Positions 51,371 to 61,547 of a stretch of DNA of 64,000 nt are shown here, one piece after another. A model generated the notes under the pieces. That model worked only from the letters and a program-made list of their open reading frames with translations. It did not search any database and was not told where the DNA came from. Made by a program: the position numbers and the translations under genes. The stretch's first letter is position 1, and each line of letters opens with the position of its first letter. Source of the stretch: Urechidicola vernalis (GTDB taxonomy: Bacteria; Bacteroidota; Bacteroidia; Flavobacteriales; Flavobacteriaceae); assembly GCF_031846385.1 (NCBI RefSeq), contig NZ_JAVRHV010000001.1, forward strand, positions 1,126,275 to 1,190,274, given 5' to 3'.

Positions 51371-54300
51371 ATGATAGAAAAACAAGGTTTATACTTACCA
51401 GAATTTGAGCATGAAAATTGCGGCGCAGGATTTATATGTAACCTAAAAGGAGAGAAAACAAATCAAATAATTCATGATGCCTTAGAGATTTTAGTAAAAC
51501 TAGAACATAGAGGTGGTGTAAGTGCAGATGGAAAAACCGGTGATGGTGCCGGGTTATTAATTGATATTCCACATAAATATTTTGAACGTGTTTGTACATT
51601 TGATTTACCAGCACAAAGAGAATACGCAGTTGGAATGGTGTTTTTACCTAAAAACACGAATCAATATAAATACTGCAAAGATGTATTTGAAAAAGAAATT
51701 AAAAATCAAGGTCTTACCATTTTAGGTTGGAGAACTGTACCTGTAAATTCATCTCAATTAGGAGAAATTGCCTTAGCATCGGAGCCAAATATTGAACAAA
51801 TTTTTATTGGAAAGAGCGAATCAATTGAAGAGAATGTTTTCAAAGCAAAATTGTATGCAGCAAGAAAAATAACAGAGCATGACATTGCAAATTCCAAAAT
51901 GTCAGAAAGTTCGTATTTCTATTTACCCAGTCTTTCAAATACTACCTTAATATATAAAGGTATTATTATGCCTGAAGACATCGGACCTTATTTTACCGAT
52001 TTACAACAACCAGATTTGGTAACAAGACTGGCATTAGTGCATCAGAGATTTAGCACCAACACCATGCCTACTTGGGAACTGGCACAACCGTTTAGATATA
52101 TGTGTCAAAATGGTGAAATAAACACCCTACGTGGAAACGTAAGTCGAATGCGTGTTCGTGAAGAGATTATGCAAAGTGATGTATTTGGTCCAGAGATAGA
52201 TAAATTGTTCCCAATAATTTTACCAGGAAAATCAGATTCTGCCTCTATGGATATGGTGGTTGAATTATTGACTTTGACAGGAAGATCTTTACCGGAAGTA
52301 ATGATGATGATGATTCCGGAAGCATGGGAAAAACACAAAACCATGTCTGAGGATAGAAAAGCATTTTATGAGTATAATGCTTGTATCATGGAGCCATGGG
52401 ATGGCCCAGCATCTGTTCCTTTTACAGATGGTGATTATATTGGAGCATTATTAGATAGAAATGGATTGAGACCATCAAGGTATACCCTTACAAAAAGTGG
52501 AAAATTAATCATGTCTTCAGAAATTGGAGTGGTTGATGTTGATGCAGAAGATGTTGAATTACACGGAAGATTGGAACCTGGAAAAATGTTCTTGGTAGAC
52601 ATGAACGAGGGACGTATTATAAATGATGAAGAAATCAAATCTAAAATTGTATCTGAACGTCCATACAAGAAATGGTTAGACAATACTAGGTTACATTTAA
52701 AAGATGTACCATATACCAATGATGTATGTCCGATTGAAACTATCGATATCAAAACAAGAGCACGCTTGTTTAATTATACGTTAGAAGACATGCAAGAAAT
52801 CATAACGCCAATGGCACAAAATGCCAAAGAAGCGTTAGGTTCTATGGGAATTGATACTCCTCTTGCAGTTTTGTCTGACAGACCTCAAATAATTTCAAAT
52901 TATTTCAAGCAATTATTCGCCCAAGTTACAAATCCACCATTAGATGGAATTAGAGAAGAAATTGTAACAGATATAAGTTTAGCACTTGGAAAGGATAGGA
53001 ACATCTTTAGTATTACAGAGCGTCAATGTAGAAAATTACGCATCCAAAATCCAGTTATTTCTAACAACGACTTAGAAAAAATAAGAACAATCTCTGTTGG
53101 AACATTTCAAGCGGAAACTATTGAAATGCTTTATCCAATAGATAAAGGATTGAATGGTTTAGAAGATGCTTTGGAAGACATTATTGTTCAAATTACAAAA
53201 TCTTTAGACAGAGGAACTAACATTATTATATTATCTGATAGAGGAGTTAATAAGGACTTCGCTCCTATTCCTTCTTTGTTGGCATGTTCATTTGTAAATC
53301 ACCAAATGAACAGGTTGCGCAAGCGCTCTTATTTTGACATCATTATAGAATCGGCAGAGCCAAGAGAGCCACATCATTTTGCCACTCTATTTGGTTATGG
53401 TGCTAGTGCAATCAATCCTTATATGGTAAATGAAATCATTAGGAAACAAGTAAAAGATGGATTTATTACCGATATGGACGAGCAAAAAGCCGTTGATAAC
53501 TTTAACAAAGCAATTGGTAAGGGAATCTTAAAAGTGATGAACAAAATTGGAATTTCCACTTTACACTCGTACCGTGGTTCTCAAATTTTTGAAATCGTTG
53601 GATTCAACTCACAATTTGTAGAAAAATACTTTCCATACACTGCTTCCAGAATTGAAGGAATTGGCTTGTATGAAATAGAAAAAGAAATTAGAGAACGCTA
53701 CAAATACGCCTATCCAGATAAATATATAAACAAACGTTTAGGTTTAAATATTGGAGGTGATTATAGATGGAGAAGAAATGGTGAACGTCATATGTTCAAT
53801 CCGACTACTGTTTCTAAATTACAACAAGCAGTTCGTTTAAGCGATCAAAAAAGTTATGACATTTATGCAAAGGCTATAAATGAACAATCGGAAAATTTAA
53901 TGACCATTCGTGGATTATTTGAATTCGATAATTTCGACCCAATTTCTATTGATGAAGTTGAACCATGGACTGAGATTGTAAAACGATTCAAGACAGGAGC
54001 TATGTCTTATGGGTCAATCTCTAGAGAAGCGCATGAAAATTTAGCCATTGCCATGAACAGAATTGGAGCAAAATCCAATTCAGGCGAAGGTGGTGAAGAC
54101 AGAAACCGTTTCCAACCAGATGTTAATGGAGATAGCAGAAACTCTGCTATTAAGCAAGTTGCTTCTGGACGTTTTGGTGTAACATCTCACTACTTAACTA
54201 ACGCAAAAGAGATTCAAATTAAAATGGCTCAAGGTGCAAAACCTGGTGAAGGTGGACAGTTACCTGGTGAAAAAGTATTGCCATGGATTGCATCGGCAAG

Positions 54301-55882
54301 AAACTCAACTCCTTTTGTAGGATTGATTTCTCCTCCTCCGCATCACGACATCTATTCAATTGAAGATTTAGCACAATTAATCTTCGACTTAAAAAATGCA
54401 AATCGAGAGGCAAGAATAAATGTAAAATTAGTATCAGAAGTCGGTGTAGGAACTATTGCTGCAGGAGTATCTAAAGCGAAAGCGGATGTAGTACTAATAT
54501 CTGGCTATGATGGAGGTACAGGAGCCTCGCCATTAACATCGCTAAAGCATGCTGGCTTACCTTGGGAACTTGGTTTAGCGGAGGCTCAGCAAACCTTAGT
54601 ATTAAACAATCTAAGAAGTAGAATTGTAGTTGAGTGCGACGGGCAATTAAAAACCGGCCGTGATGTTGCTATTGCTGCTTTATTAGGAGCTGAGGAATTT
54701 GGATTTGCAACGGCTCCACTAGTAGCTTCGGGATGTATTATGATGCGTAAATGTCATTTAAATACTTGTCCAGTAGGAATTGCCACACAGGATAAAGAAT
54801 TACGCAAAAACTTTAAAGGCACTCCAGAACATGTTATTAACTTCTTCTACTATATCGCCGAAGAACTAAGAGGAATAATGGCACAATTAGGGTTTAGAAC
54901 CTTAGAAGAAATGGTTGGTCAAACACATAAAATCAACTCCAACAAAGCCATAAAACATTATAAGGCCAAAGGATTAGATTTATCTTCAATTTTACACACA
55001 CCTGAAGGTTATTCTAAAATGCCAATTCATAATTCTGAAAAGCAAGATCACAACTTAGAAAATGTTATCGATTTCAAAATATTAAAGGATTCGCACAAGG
55101 CTTTATTTAGAAAAGAAAAAATGACTTTGAATTACGAAATCAAGAATACCGATAGAACCGTTGGTGCAATTGTTAGTAATGAAATATCTAAAAAATACGG
55201 TCACTTAGGATTACCTGAAGATACTATAAACATCAATTTCACAGGTTCGGCTGGTCAAAGTTTAGGTGCATTTGGAGCACACGGATTAACTTTTAATGTT
55301 GACGGAAATACAAATGATTATTTAGGAAAAGGATTGTCAGGAGCCAAATTGATAATCAAAAGACCGAAAGGCGCAACTTTTAAGGCTGAAGAAAACATTA
55401 TTGTAGGTAATGTGTGTTTATTCGGGGCGGTAGAAGGTCAAGCATATATAAACGGAATTGCAGGTGAAAGATTTGCTGTAAGAAATTCGGGAGCAACTAC
55501 TGTTGTTGAAGGTGTAGGAGATCATTGTTGTGAATATATGACTGGTGGAAGAGTTGCTGTTCTTGGTAAAACAGGAAGAAATTTTGCTGCAGGAATGAGT
55601 GGTGGAATTGCATACGTATTCGATTCAGAAGATAAATTCACCAAAGGATTGTGTAATACTGAAACAATTGAATTTGAAGAAATTACTGCAACAGACGAAA
55701 AAGAATTAAAAGAGATGATTACAAACCATGTTACATACACAGGAAGTGATCGTGGAAAAGAGATACTTGCGGATTGGAAAAACAACCTTTCAAAATTTGT
55801 AAAGGTAATGCCAATTGAATACAAAAAAGCGTTGATACGTATAGAGACTGAAGAACCAATGGTAGAAGAATTAACAGCATAA
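51371..55882 (+). CDS. gltB: Glutamate synthase large subunit
   Basis: The ATG at 51371 is preferred over an in-frame TTG nine bases earlier; the protein is 1503 residues, normal for GltB. The glutaminase domain starts with EHENCGAGF; the Cys is the N-terminal nucleophile after removal of a short propeptide. The FMN-binding synthase domain contains GAMSYGSISREAHENLAIAMNRIG, SNSGEGGED, VISGYDGGTGASPLTS-type ISGYDGGTGASPLTSLKHAG, and the [3Fe-4S] cluster ligands CIMMRKCHLNTCPVG. The C-terminal GXGXG beta-helix domain (GQSLGAFGAHGL, GEDHCCEYMTGG-like GDHCCEYMTGG) is complete. It converts glutamine plus 2-oxoglutarate to two glutamates. Confidence 0.97.
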   Translation: MIEKQGLYLPEFEHENCGAGFICNLKGEKTNQIIHDALEILVKLEHRGGVSADGKTGDGAGLLIDIPHKYFERVCTFDLPAQREYAVGMVFLPKNTNQYKYCKDVFEKEIKNQGLTILGWRTVPVNSSQLGEIALASEPNIEQIFIGKSESIEENVFKAKLYAARKITEHDIANSKMSESSYFYLPSLSNTTLIYKGIIMPEDIGPYFTDLQQPDLVTRLALVHQRFSTNTMPTWELAQPFRYMCQNGEINTLRGNVSRMRVREEIMQSDVFGPEIDKLFPIILPGKSDSASMDMVVELLTLTGRSLPEVMMMMIPEAWEKHKTMSEDRKAFYEYNACIMEPWDGPASVPFTDGDYIGALLDRNGLRPSRYTLTKSGKLIMSSEIGVVDVDAEDVELHGRLEPGKMFLVDMNEGRIINDEEIKSKIVSERPYKKWLDNTRLHLKDVPYTNDVCPIETIDIKTRARLFNYTLEDMQEIITPMAQNAKEALGSMGIDTPLAVLSDRPQIISNYFKQLFAQVTNPPLDGIREEIVTDISLALGKDRNIFSITERQCRKLRIQNPVISNNDLEKIRTISVGTFQAETIEMLYPIDKGLNGLEDALEDIIVQITKSLDRGTNIIILSDRGVNKDFAPIPSLLACSFVNHQMNRLRKRSYFDIIIESAEPREPHHFATLFGYGASAINPYMVNEIIRKQVKDGFITDMDEQKAVDNFNKAIGKGILKVMNKIGISTLHSYRGSQIFEIVGFNSQFVEKYFPYTASRIEGIGLYEIEKEIRERYKYAYPDKYINKRLGLNIGGDYRWRRNGERHMFNPTTVSKLQQAVRLSDQKSYDIYAKAINEQSENLMTIRGLFEFDNFDPISIDEVEPWTEIVKRFKTGAMSYGSISREAHENLAIAMNRIGAKSNSGEGGEDRNRFQPDVNGDSRNSAIKQVASGRFGVTSHYLTNAKEIQIKMAQGAKPGEGGQLPGEKVLPWIASARNSTPFVGLISPPPHHDIYSIEDLAQLIFDLKNANREARINVKLVSEVGVGTIAAGVSKAKADVVLISGYDGGTGASPLTSLKHAGLPWELGLAEAQQTLVLNNLRSRIVVECDGQLKTGRDVAIAALLGAEEFGFATAPLVASGCIMMRKCHLNTCPVGIATQDKELRKNFKGTPEHVINFFYYIAEELRGIMAQLGFRTLEEMVGQTHKINSNKAIKHYKAKGLDLSSILHTPEGYSKMPIHNSEKQDHNLENVIDFKILKDSHKALFRKEKMTLNYEIKNTDRTVGAIVSNEISKKYGHLGLPEDTININFTGSAGQSLGAFGAHGLTFNVDGNTNDYLGKGLSGAKLIIKRPKGATFKAEENIIVGNVCLFGAVEGQAYINGIAGERFAVRNSGATTVVEGVGDHCCEYMTGGRVAVLGKTGRNFAAGMSGGIAYVFDSEDKFTKGLCNTETIEFEEITATDEKELKEMITNHVTYTGSDRGKEILADWKNNLSKFVKVMPIEYKKALIRIETEEPMVEELTA

Positions 55883-55886
55883 GAAG

Positions 55887-57347
55887 ATGGGAAAAGTTAC
55901 AGGATTTAAAGAAATAGAGAGAAAAGACGAAGCATACAAACCCGTTAAAGAACGTGTTGAACATTATAAGGAATTTACTGTTCCTTTAAATGAAAAAGAA
56001 ATTTCTGACCAAGGGTCTAGATGCATGGATTGTGGAATTCCATTTTGTCACAGTGGTTGTCCACTTGGAAATTTAATTCCAGATTTTAATCATATGGTAC
56101 ATCAAGGAGAATGGCAACGTGCCAGTTGGATTTTACATTCAACCAATAACTTCCCCGAATTTACGGGTAGGTTATGTCCTGCCCCTTGTGAAAAAGCATG
56201 TGTATTAGGAATTATTGACAGTCCTATTTCCATCGAAAATATCGAAAAAAATATTGTAGAACGTGCATTCAAAGAAGGCTGGATAAAACCGATCATTCCA
56301 AAAACTAGAACAGGTAAGTCAGTGGCGGTAGTTGGTTCTGGACCGGCAGGTTTAGCAACTGCACAGCAGTTAAATAGAGCCGGGCATACAGTTACTGTTT
56401 TTGAACGTGATGACGCAATAGGTGGATTATTACGTTATGGGATTCCAAATTTTAAAATGGAAAAAGAAATTATTGACCGAAGAGTTGACATTTTAAAAGC
56501 AGAAGGGATCACATTTAAGGTAAATGTAAATGTTGGCGTTAATTATGATGTAGAAGAATTAAAAGCATTTGATGCCGTTGTTCTTTGTGGTGGAGCAACA
56601 GAGAGGAGAAGTTTACCAACTCTTGGAATAGAATCAGATGGTGTTGTGCAAGCGATGGACTTTTTAACGCAACAAACAAAAGTTGTTTTTGGTAAAAAAG
56701 TTAAAGACCAAGTCTTAGCTACGGATAAAAATGTTATTGTGATTGGTGGCGGAGATACAGGTTCAGATTGTGTAGGAACTTCAAACAGACAAGGTGCAAA
56801 ATCGGTTATAAATTTTGAAATTATGCCGAAGCCTCCGATTTCAAGAAGTGAATCTACACCATGGCCTTTTTGGCCTTTGCAGTTGAAAACATCTTCATCT
56901 CATGAAGAAGGAGTGGAACGCAACTGGCTAATTAACACTAAAGAATTTGTAAAAGACGAAGAAGGAAAATTAACCGCCTTAAAAACGGTTCAAGTTGAAT
57001 GGAAAATTGTTCCAGGAGAAAGACCTCAATTAATTGAAATTGAGGGAACCGAAAAGACATGGCCATGTGAATTGGCTTTATTAGCACTAGGATTTACTGG
57101 ACCAGAATCAACTTTAGCTAACAAATTAGGTTTAGAGTGTGATGCCAGGTCTAATTATAAAGCCGTGTATGGCAAGTACCAAACTAATGTTCCAAACATT
57201 TTTGCAGCTGGTGACATGCGTAGAGGACAATCATTAATTGTTTGGGCAATATCGGAAGGCAGAGAAGCCGCAAGACAAGTAGATATTTATTTAATGGGTA
57301 AATCTGATTTACCTACTAAAGGAAATGGAGACATACTATCAGCATAA
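55887..57347 (+). CDS. gltD: Glutamate synthase small subunit
   Basis: A 486-residue flavoprotein. The N-terminal Fe-S domain has CMDCGIPFCHSGCPLGNLIPD and CPAPCEKACVLG. FAD site: VAVVGSGPAGLATAQQLNRAG. NADPH site: VIVIGGGDTGSDCVGTS. C-terminal FAD motif: NIFAAGDMRRGQSLIVWAI. It passes electrons from NADPH to GltB. It starts 4 bp after the gltB stop. Confidence 0.97.
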   Translation: MGKVTGFKEIERKDEAYKPVKERVEHYKEFTVPLNEKEISDQGSRCMDCGIPFCHSGCPLGNLIPDFNHMVHQGEWQRASWILHSTNNFPEFTGRLCPAPCEKACVLGIIDSPISIENIEKNIVERAFKEGWIKPIIPKTRTGKSVAVVGSGPAGLATAQQLNRAGHTVTVFERDDAIGGLLRYGIPNFKMEKEIIDRRVDILKAEGITFKVNVNVGVNYDVEELKAFDAVVLCGGATERRSLPTLGIESDGVVQAMDFLTQQTKVVFGKKVKDQVLATDKNVIVIGGGDTGSDCVGTSNRQGAKSVINFEIMPKPPISRSESTPWPFWPLQLKTSSSHEEGVERNWLINTKEFVKDEEGKLTALKTVQVEWKIVPGERPQLIEIEGTEKTWPCELALLALGFTGPESTLANKLGLECDARSNYKAVYGKYQTNVPNIFAAGDMRRGQSLIVWAISEGREAARQVDIYLMGKSDLPTKGNGDILSA

Positions 57348-57366
57348 CTAACTATAGTTTTCATTA

Positions 57367-57410
57367 GAAAAGTCTCAATCGGATAATACTGATTGGGGCT
57401 TTTCGTTTTT
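57367..57410 (+). terminator. Terminator of gltBD
   Basis: GAAAAGTCTCAATC and GATTGGGGCTTTTC form a 14-bp stem with two G-U pairs, followed by GTTTTT. It reaches the stop of the convergent receptor gene. Confidence 0.88.
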
Positions 57411-59946
57411 AAAACCCCACTCTAAAACTAATATTTGGTGTTAACCCTAAAGATTTTTGCTGTACTTCAGTAACAGAATCTTCAACAATTTTATAATACG
57501 TATTTGTTAAGTTTTCTTGATTGAATAAATTCCAAACAGAAACACCTGCCCTAGCCTTCATTTTTTTAGATAATTTAAATTGGTATTGTGCGGAAACATC
57601 TACTCGCATATAATCTTCTAATCGACCCATATTCGCTGTTTCATAATTGATCTTATCATCAATTATTTCATTCCCTTCAATTGGCTTGGTAGTCGGTTTA
57701 CCAGAATGCCAATTCAACCCCGCAGAAATATCTAAGTTTTTTAAAGAATAACTTGTTGCTAAATTTACAGCATGCCTAATATCAACATTACTTGGAAATA
57801 CATTCTCTTCTAATTCTGAAAACGTGTATTGATTATCTCCATAACTATAACTAAGCCATGTATTGAATTTATTTAATCGTTTTCTTATTAAAAAATCAGC
57901 ACCAAACACCTCATAACTTCCAGTAGTATTTATGTATTGATATTGGTTTTGAAAACCTTGACTTTTTGAAGTAATACCATCTACTATTTTATAATAACCT
58001 TCAGCGCTAATCAACCATCCTTTATTTGCATAGAACAATCCTGCACTTCCTTGTACACTTTCCATAATTGGAATATCATATTCTCCTTCTTCCGCATTAA
58101 AACTTCCATTGTTCGACAAAATCCATCTCCTATTTTCGACCCCTAAAAAATCCTCTTGAAAATCAATAATCTGAGATGCCGTTTGATGCTTCACTTCTCC
58201 TAATAATTGCAACGTAAAATTATCTAAAAAACGGTGACTAAAACTTATTCTCGGCTCTATCACAAAAGAATCAAATTTCTCCAAATAATTAAAACGAACA
58301 CCTATTCTTGCAGTGGTATTAAAATCGTTTGAAGTGTACCCCAATTGAGAAGAAAGTCCGTGTGACCGAATAACTTGTTTTACTTCTTTTCTATACAAAG
58401 GATCATCTACATCTTGTATATTCGTCACTCCAGTTTCTTGATATTGATACCCATTATACAAAGAAATCATATCGGATAATTTATATTCTGTATCTAATTT
58501 CACAGCCTCCTCAAAAACTTCATTCTCTTGTAATAATCGCTGATTATTTACTAAATCATGATTGATAGATTCTAAATTATATTTGCTGGCATAGAATTGC
58601 AAATCTGTACTAAACCATTCATTCCACTCTCTTAAATATGAAACGCCACCTGCCAAATTTCTTTGAGAAGCACTACTTTCTTTTGATGCTTCTTCTCCAT
58701 CTACAACCGCATTTTCTAAAAAGAATAAGTTATTATCGAATAGCAAAAAATTTACTCTAATCTTATCATATGGAGTAATTTCATAAAGCCATCGTGCATT
58801 CACATCATAAAATGAAAACTCACCATCAGATTTAATAACATTATCAGAATCCTGTAATAACTCGGTATTTTGGAATGCTTTATCAAAATATTGTTTGTAA
58901 GTTGGAGTTTCAATTAAATTATTAATAGATTTTCTGGCAGAAAGTTGTAAAGATGATTGATCTCCAATTGGTGTATCAAAAAACACATCTGCATTAATTA
59001 AATTCAAACCAATTTCTGTTTTTGTTTTAGTGTTCAACTCACTATCAGTATTCATTAAAATAGTTCCCGAAACACCTTCACTTAAGTCAGCATCTGTTCC
59101 ATTTTGAATTAATGTAGCATTCCTAGTTAAATGTGAGTTAAACGCCGATATGAGTCCAAAAAAGTGTCCGGATTGATACATCTTCATACCATCCCATAAT
59201 ACCAGATTTTCATGATTAGCCCCACCACGAATATTAATATTAGATACAGACTCATCTGCACTCTGAATTCCAGGCAAAGCTTGAAGTGTTTGGAGCACAT
59301 CTGGTTCGATAAGGCCAGGAAGGATATCAAATTTTTTATAATCTATATCATAAGAACCCTTGGATGTTTTTTGAATTCCTTTCGTTAAATAATTTCGAAC
59401 AACTATTTCAGATATTTGTTCAATTTTGGGAACCAAGTATATGGGATCACAAGACGATTCATTTATACTATTTAATTGATAGCGCACTCCTTTATAACTT
59501 AAATGAGATATCACCAGCAATTTATTTTCTGTAGGCCTTTCTAAATTAAAATAACCTTCCTCATTTGTTGTTGTTATTTCAGCATCAACCCGAATAACTG
59601 CACCTATAATAGGTTCTTCAGTTTCTATATCTATTAAATACCCACAAAGAGTATTTGATTTATAATTCGTGCTTACGGTAATATTTGAAACATCTAATAC
59701 TGTAAATTCCAACTTAGTATGCTGTCTCAAATATTTAAGCGCATTTTTTAAACTTTTAAATGTTTTTGGGTTTTCAATAAAAATTTCAGCAATTGTATTG
59801 TCGGCATAAGAAAAATTACATTCAAATTGCTGCTCAATAGTTTCCAAAATTTTTGCAAGAGATTCCTTATCCTCTCCAACTTGAGCATAAAAGATATGGC
59901 AAAAAAGAAAGGTGAAAACTAAAATTAAATTTTTCGTTCTATTCAA
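57409..59946 (-). CDS. STN-domain TonB-dependent receptor
   Basis: An 845-residue outer-membrane receptor with a Sec signal. Residues ~25-90 are a secretin/TonB N-terminal (STN) signalling domain (LAKILETIEQQFECNFSYADNTI, LEFTVLDVSNITVS). Residues ~95-180 are a carboxypeptidase-regulatory-like domain (LCGYLIDIETEEPIIGAVI). The plug (VLQTLQALPGIQSADESVSNINIRGGANHENLVLWDGMKMY) and a barrel ending in ISFRVGF follow. The STN domain marks a receptor that signals to FecR. It overlaps the FecR-like gene by 8 bp. The substrate is not known; a lipoprotein or a protein-bound ligand is possible given the divergent neighbour. Confidence 0.92.
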   Translation of the reverse strand: MNRTKNLILVFTFLFCHIFYAQVGEDKESLAKILETIEQQFECNFSYADNTIAEIFIENPKTFKSLKNALKYLRQHTKLEFTVLDVSNITVSTNYKSNTLCGYLIDIETEEPIIGAVIRVDAEITTTNEEGYFNLERPTENKLLVISHLSYKGVRYQLNSINESSCDPIYLVPKIEQISEIVVRNYLTKGIQKTSKGSYDIDYKKFDILPGLIEPDVLQTLQALPGIQSADESVSNINIRGGANHENLVLWDGMKMYQSGHFFGLISAFNSHLTRNATLIQNGTDADLSEGVSGTILMNTDSELNTKTKTEIGLNLINADVFFDTPIGDQSSLQLSARKSINNLIETPTYKQYFDKAFQNTELLQDSDNVIKSDGEFSFYDVNARWLYEITPYDKIRVNFLLFDNNLFFLENAVVDGEEASKESSASQRNLAGGVSYLREWNEWFSTDLQFYASKYNLESINHDLVNNQRLLQENEVFEEAVKLDTEYKLSDMISLYNGYQYQETGVTNIQDVDDPLYRKEVKQVIRSHGLSSQLGYTSNDFNTTARIGVRFNYLEKFDSFVIEPRISFSHRFLDNFTLQLLGEVKHQTASQIIDFQEDFLGVENRRWILSNNGSFNAEEGEYDIPIMESVQGSAGLFYANKGWLISAEGYYKIVDGITSKSQGFQNQYQYINTTGSYEVFGADFLIRKRLNKFNTWLSYSYGDNQYTFSELEENVFPSNVDIRHAVNLATSYSLKNLDISAGLNWHSGKPTTKPIEGNEIIDDKINYETANMGRLEDYMRVDVSAQYQFKLSKKMKARAGVSVWNLFNQENLTNTYYKIVEDSVTEVQQKSLGLTPNISFRVGF

Positions 59947-60847
59947 CTTTATCTAAGGTTACTATCCCTTTGTTAATGGTATAATCTAATCCAAATGGTA
60001 ATGCTATAGCCTTAATAGCCATATCTCTATTATTATGCACAAACATACCTGAATACAACTGTTTTGTATCTAAACTTTCTATCATGTAAACCTTTAAATT
60101 GTATTGTCTTTCAAATTCCGAAATCACTTCAATTAAAGGAACACTTTCAAAACTACTAAAACTATCCATCCAAGTAGGACGCTCTCGATGTGTTGTACTT
60201 TTATAGATGTTTTTATTTAACAATCTAACAGTTTCTCCAGCGGGTAGCGTAATTGTTTCATCATTAATTTGAACATTAACTTTGCCTTCAAAACATTTAA
60301 CTTCAAAATAATTTGCTCTATTTTTAACACTAAATTCAGTACCTACAACACTAACAACACCAGAAGAAGTAATAACGTCAAATTGTGAACCTTTTGCAAC
60401 TTTAAAAAACGCCTCACCATCAAGATTCACCTGTCTACTTTCACTCCATGTATTCTTATTAAACGCCAAAGTAGACATGGCATTTAATTCTACATTAGAG
60501 GCATCTGGTAATTTAACCGAAGAGCTTTCCGATGCAAAGGTTTCAATAGTTGTAATGTTTGATGTAAAAAATTTAGCATACAGAATTACTCCAATTGTTA
60601 AAACAGCAGCAATTTTAAGAATAGGATTCCATTTCGAATTCTTCCTGATTCTTTTCCTTTTTTGATCGATTGAAGTATTTAATTTTTCATAAACTTTTTT
60701 CGAATCAAAATTTGGAGCCGAGAACAACTTCGCTTTTTCCGATAATTTCATAAATGATTCGTACTCGTCTAATTGCTGAAACTCTTTTAGTTCTTCGGCA
60801 GATAAGTCATCGTCTAACCACTTTTTTATTAATTCCTCCTTGTTCAT
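59939..60847 (-). CDS. FecR-family anti-sigma regulator
   Basis: A 302-residue protein. It has a cytoplasmic N-terminus (IKKWLDDDLSAEELKEFQQ), one transmembrane helix (about residues 78-98, ILKIAAVLTIGVILYAKFF), a periplasmic FecR domain (LPDASNVELNAMSTLAFNKN, LDGEAFFKVAKGSQFDVITSSGVVSVVGTEFSV) and a C-terminal DUF4974-type STN-like domain (VISEFERQYNLKVYMIES). It holds the ECF sigma factor until the receptor signals. The sigma gene lies 64 bp upstream. Confidence 0.93.
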   Translation of the reverse strand: MNKEELIKKWLDDDLSAEELKEFQQLDEYESFMKLSEKAKLFSAPNFDSKKVYEKLNTSIDQKRKRIRKNSKWNPILKIAAVLTIGVILYAKFFTSNITTIETFASESSSVKLPDASNVELNAMSTLAFNKNTWSESRQVNLDGEAFFKVAKGSQFDVITSSGVVSVVGTEFSVKNRANYFEVKCFEGKVNVQINDETITLPAGETVRLLNKNIYKSTTHRERPTWMDSFSSFESVPLIEVISEFERQYNLKVYMIESLDTKQLYSGMFVHNNRDMAIKAIALPFGLDYTINKGIVTLDKVE

Positions 60848-60911
60848 AATATTATCTCTTCAATTATTAAACAACCCATTACTTAATTTCCCTACCTTTA
60901 AGTTAATGAAA

Positions 60912-61427
60912 TTATATTCCTTCTATTTCCTTCCTCAAAGATTTTAGCGCTCCATACAATCTTTTCTCAACGCCTTTCACAGATATTCCAAGTAACTCGG
61001 CAATTTCCTTATGTCTTTTCCCTTCAATTCTATTCAATAAAAATGCTTCTCGCTGCCCTTCAGTTAATTTAGCTAAAGCATTCTGATACTTTTGCATGTA
61101 CTCCTCTTCTTCCATTATAAATTCGGGAGTTTCATTGGTGTAATCTTTCGGCTTTAGCTTTTGATAATTTAAAACTACCTTGTTGTGTTTTATATCATTA
61201 AGTACGCTATTACTAGCAACCGTAAACAAAAAACTCTTTGCTTTATCTGCCGAAACTTTACCGCAATTATCCCATAATTTTATGAATGCTTCTTGAACTT
61301 TATCCTCAGGATTCAAATGACTTCCAAATTTGTAGTATAAGAAATCGTGTAAAGATTTTGAGTATTTATCAAACAGATTGGCGAACAAGCGTTCTTCACA
61401 AATGTTATCAAACATACTTTTAGCCAT
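60912..61427 (-). CDS. ECF (FecI-like) RNA polymerase sigma factor
   Basis: A 171-residue sigma-70 family protein. Region 2: LFDKYSKSLHDFLYYKFGSHL and AFIKLWDNCGKVSADKAKSFLFTVASNSVLNDIKH. Region 4: LTEGQREAFLLNRIEGKRHKEIAELLGISVKGVEKRLYGALKSL. First gene of the sigma/anti-sigma/receptor operon and divergent from the repeat lipoprotein gene. A minus-strand -7-like box TATTTTTG (61458-61451) is 24 bp before its ATG. Confidence 0.93.
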   Translation of the reverse strand: MAKSMFDNICEERLFANLFDKYSKSLHDFLYYKFGSHLNPEDKVQEAFIKLWDNCGKVSADKAKSFLFTVASNSVLNDIKHNKVVLNYQKLKPKDYTNETPEFIMEEEEYMQKYQNALAKLTEGQREAFLLNRIEGKRHKEIAELLGISVKGVEKRLYGALKSLRKEIEGI

Positions 61428-61450
61428 AGTTAAGGGGGTTAATTTAATTT

Positions 61451-61458
61451 CAAAAATA
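61451..61458 (-). promoter_or_regulatory. Candidate -7 box of the sigma/FecR/receptor operon
   Basis: TATTTTTG on the minus strand fits TAnnTTTG. No -33 TTTG is seen. If the operon is autoregulated by its ECF factor, the true promoter would differ from this consensus. Confidence 0.3.
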
Positions 61459-61547
61459 TATTTTTTATTTTGAAAGGTAGGGTTTTTTACTTTTAAATTG
61501 TTTCATTATCAAACGGTACAAAATTTTTAATTTAAAATTCCCACGTT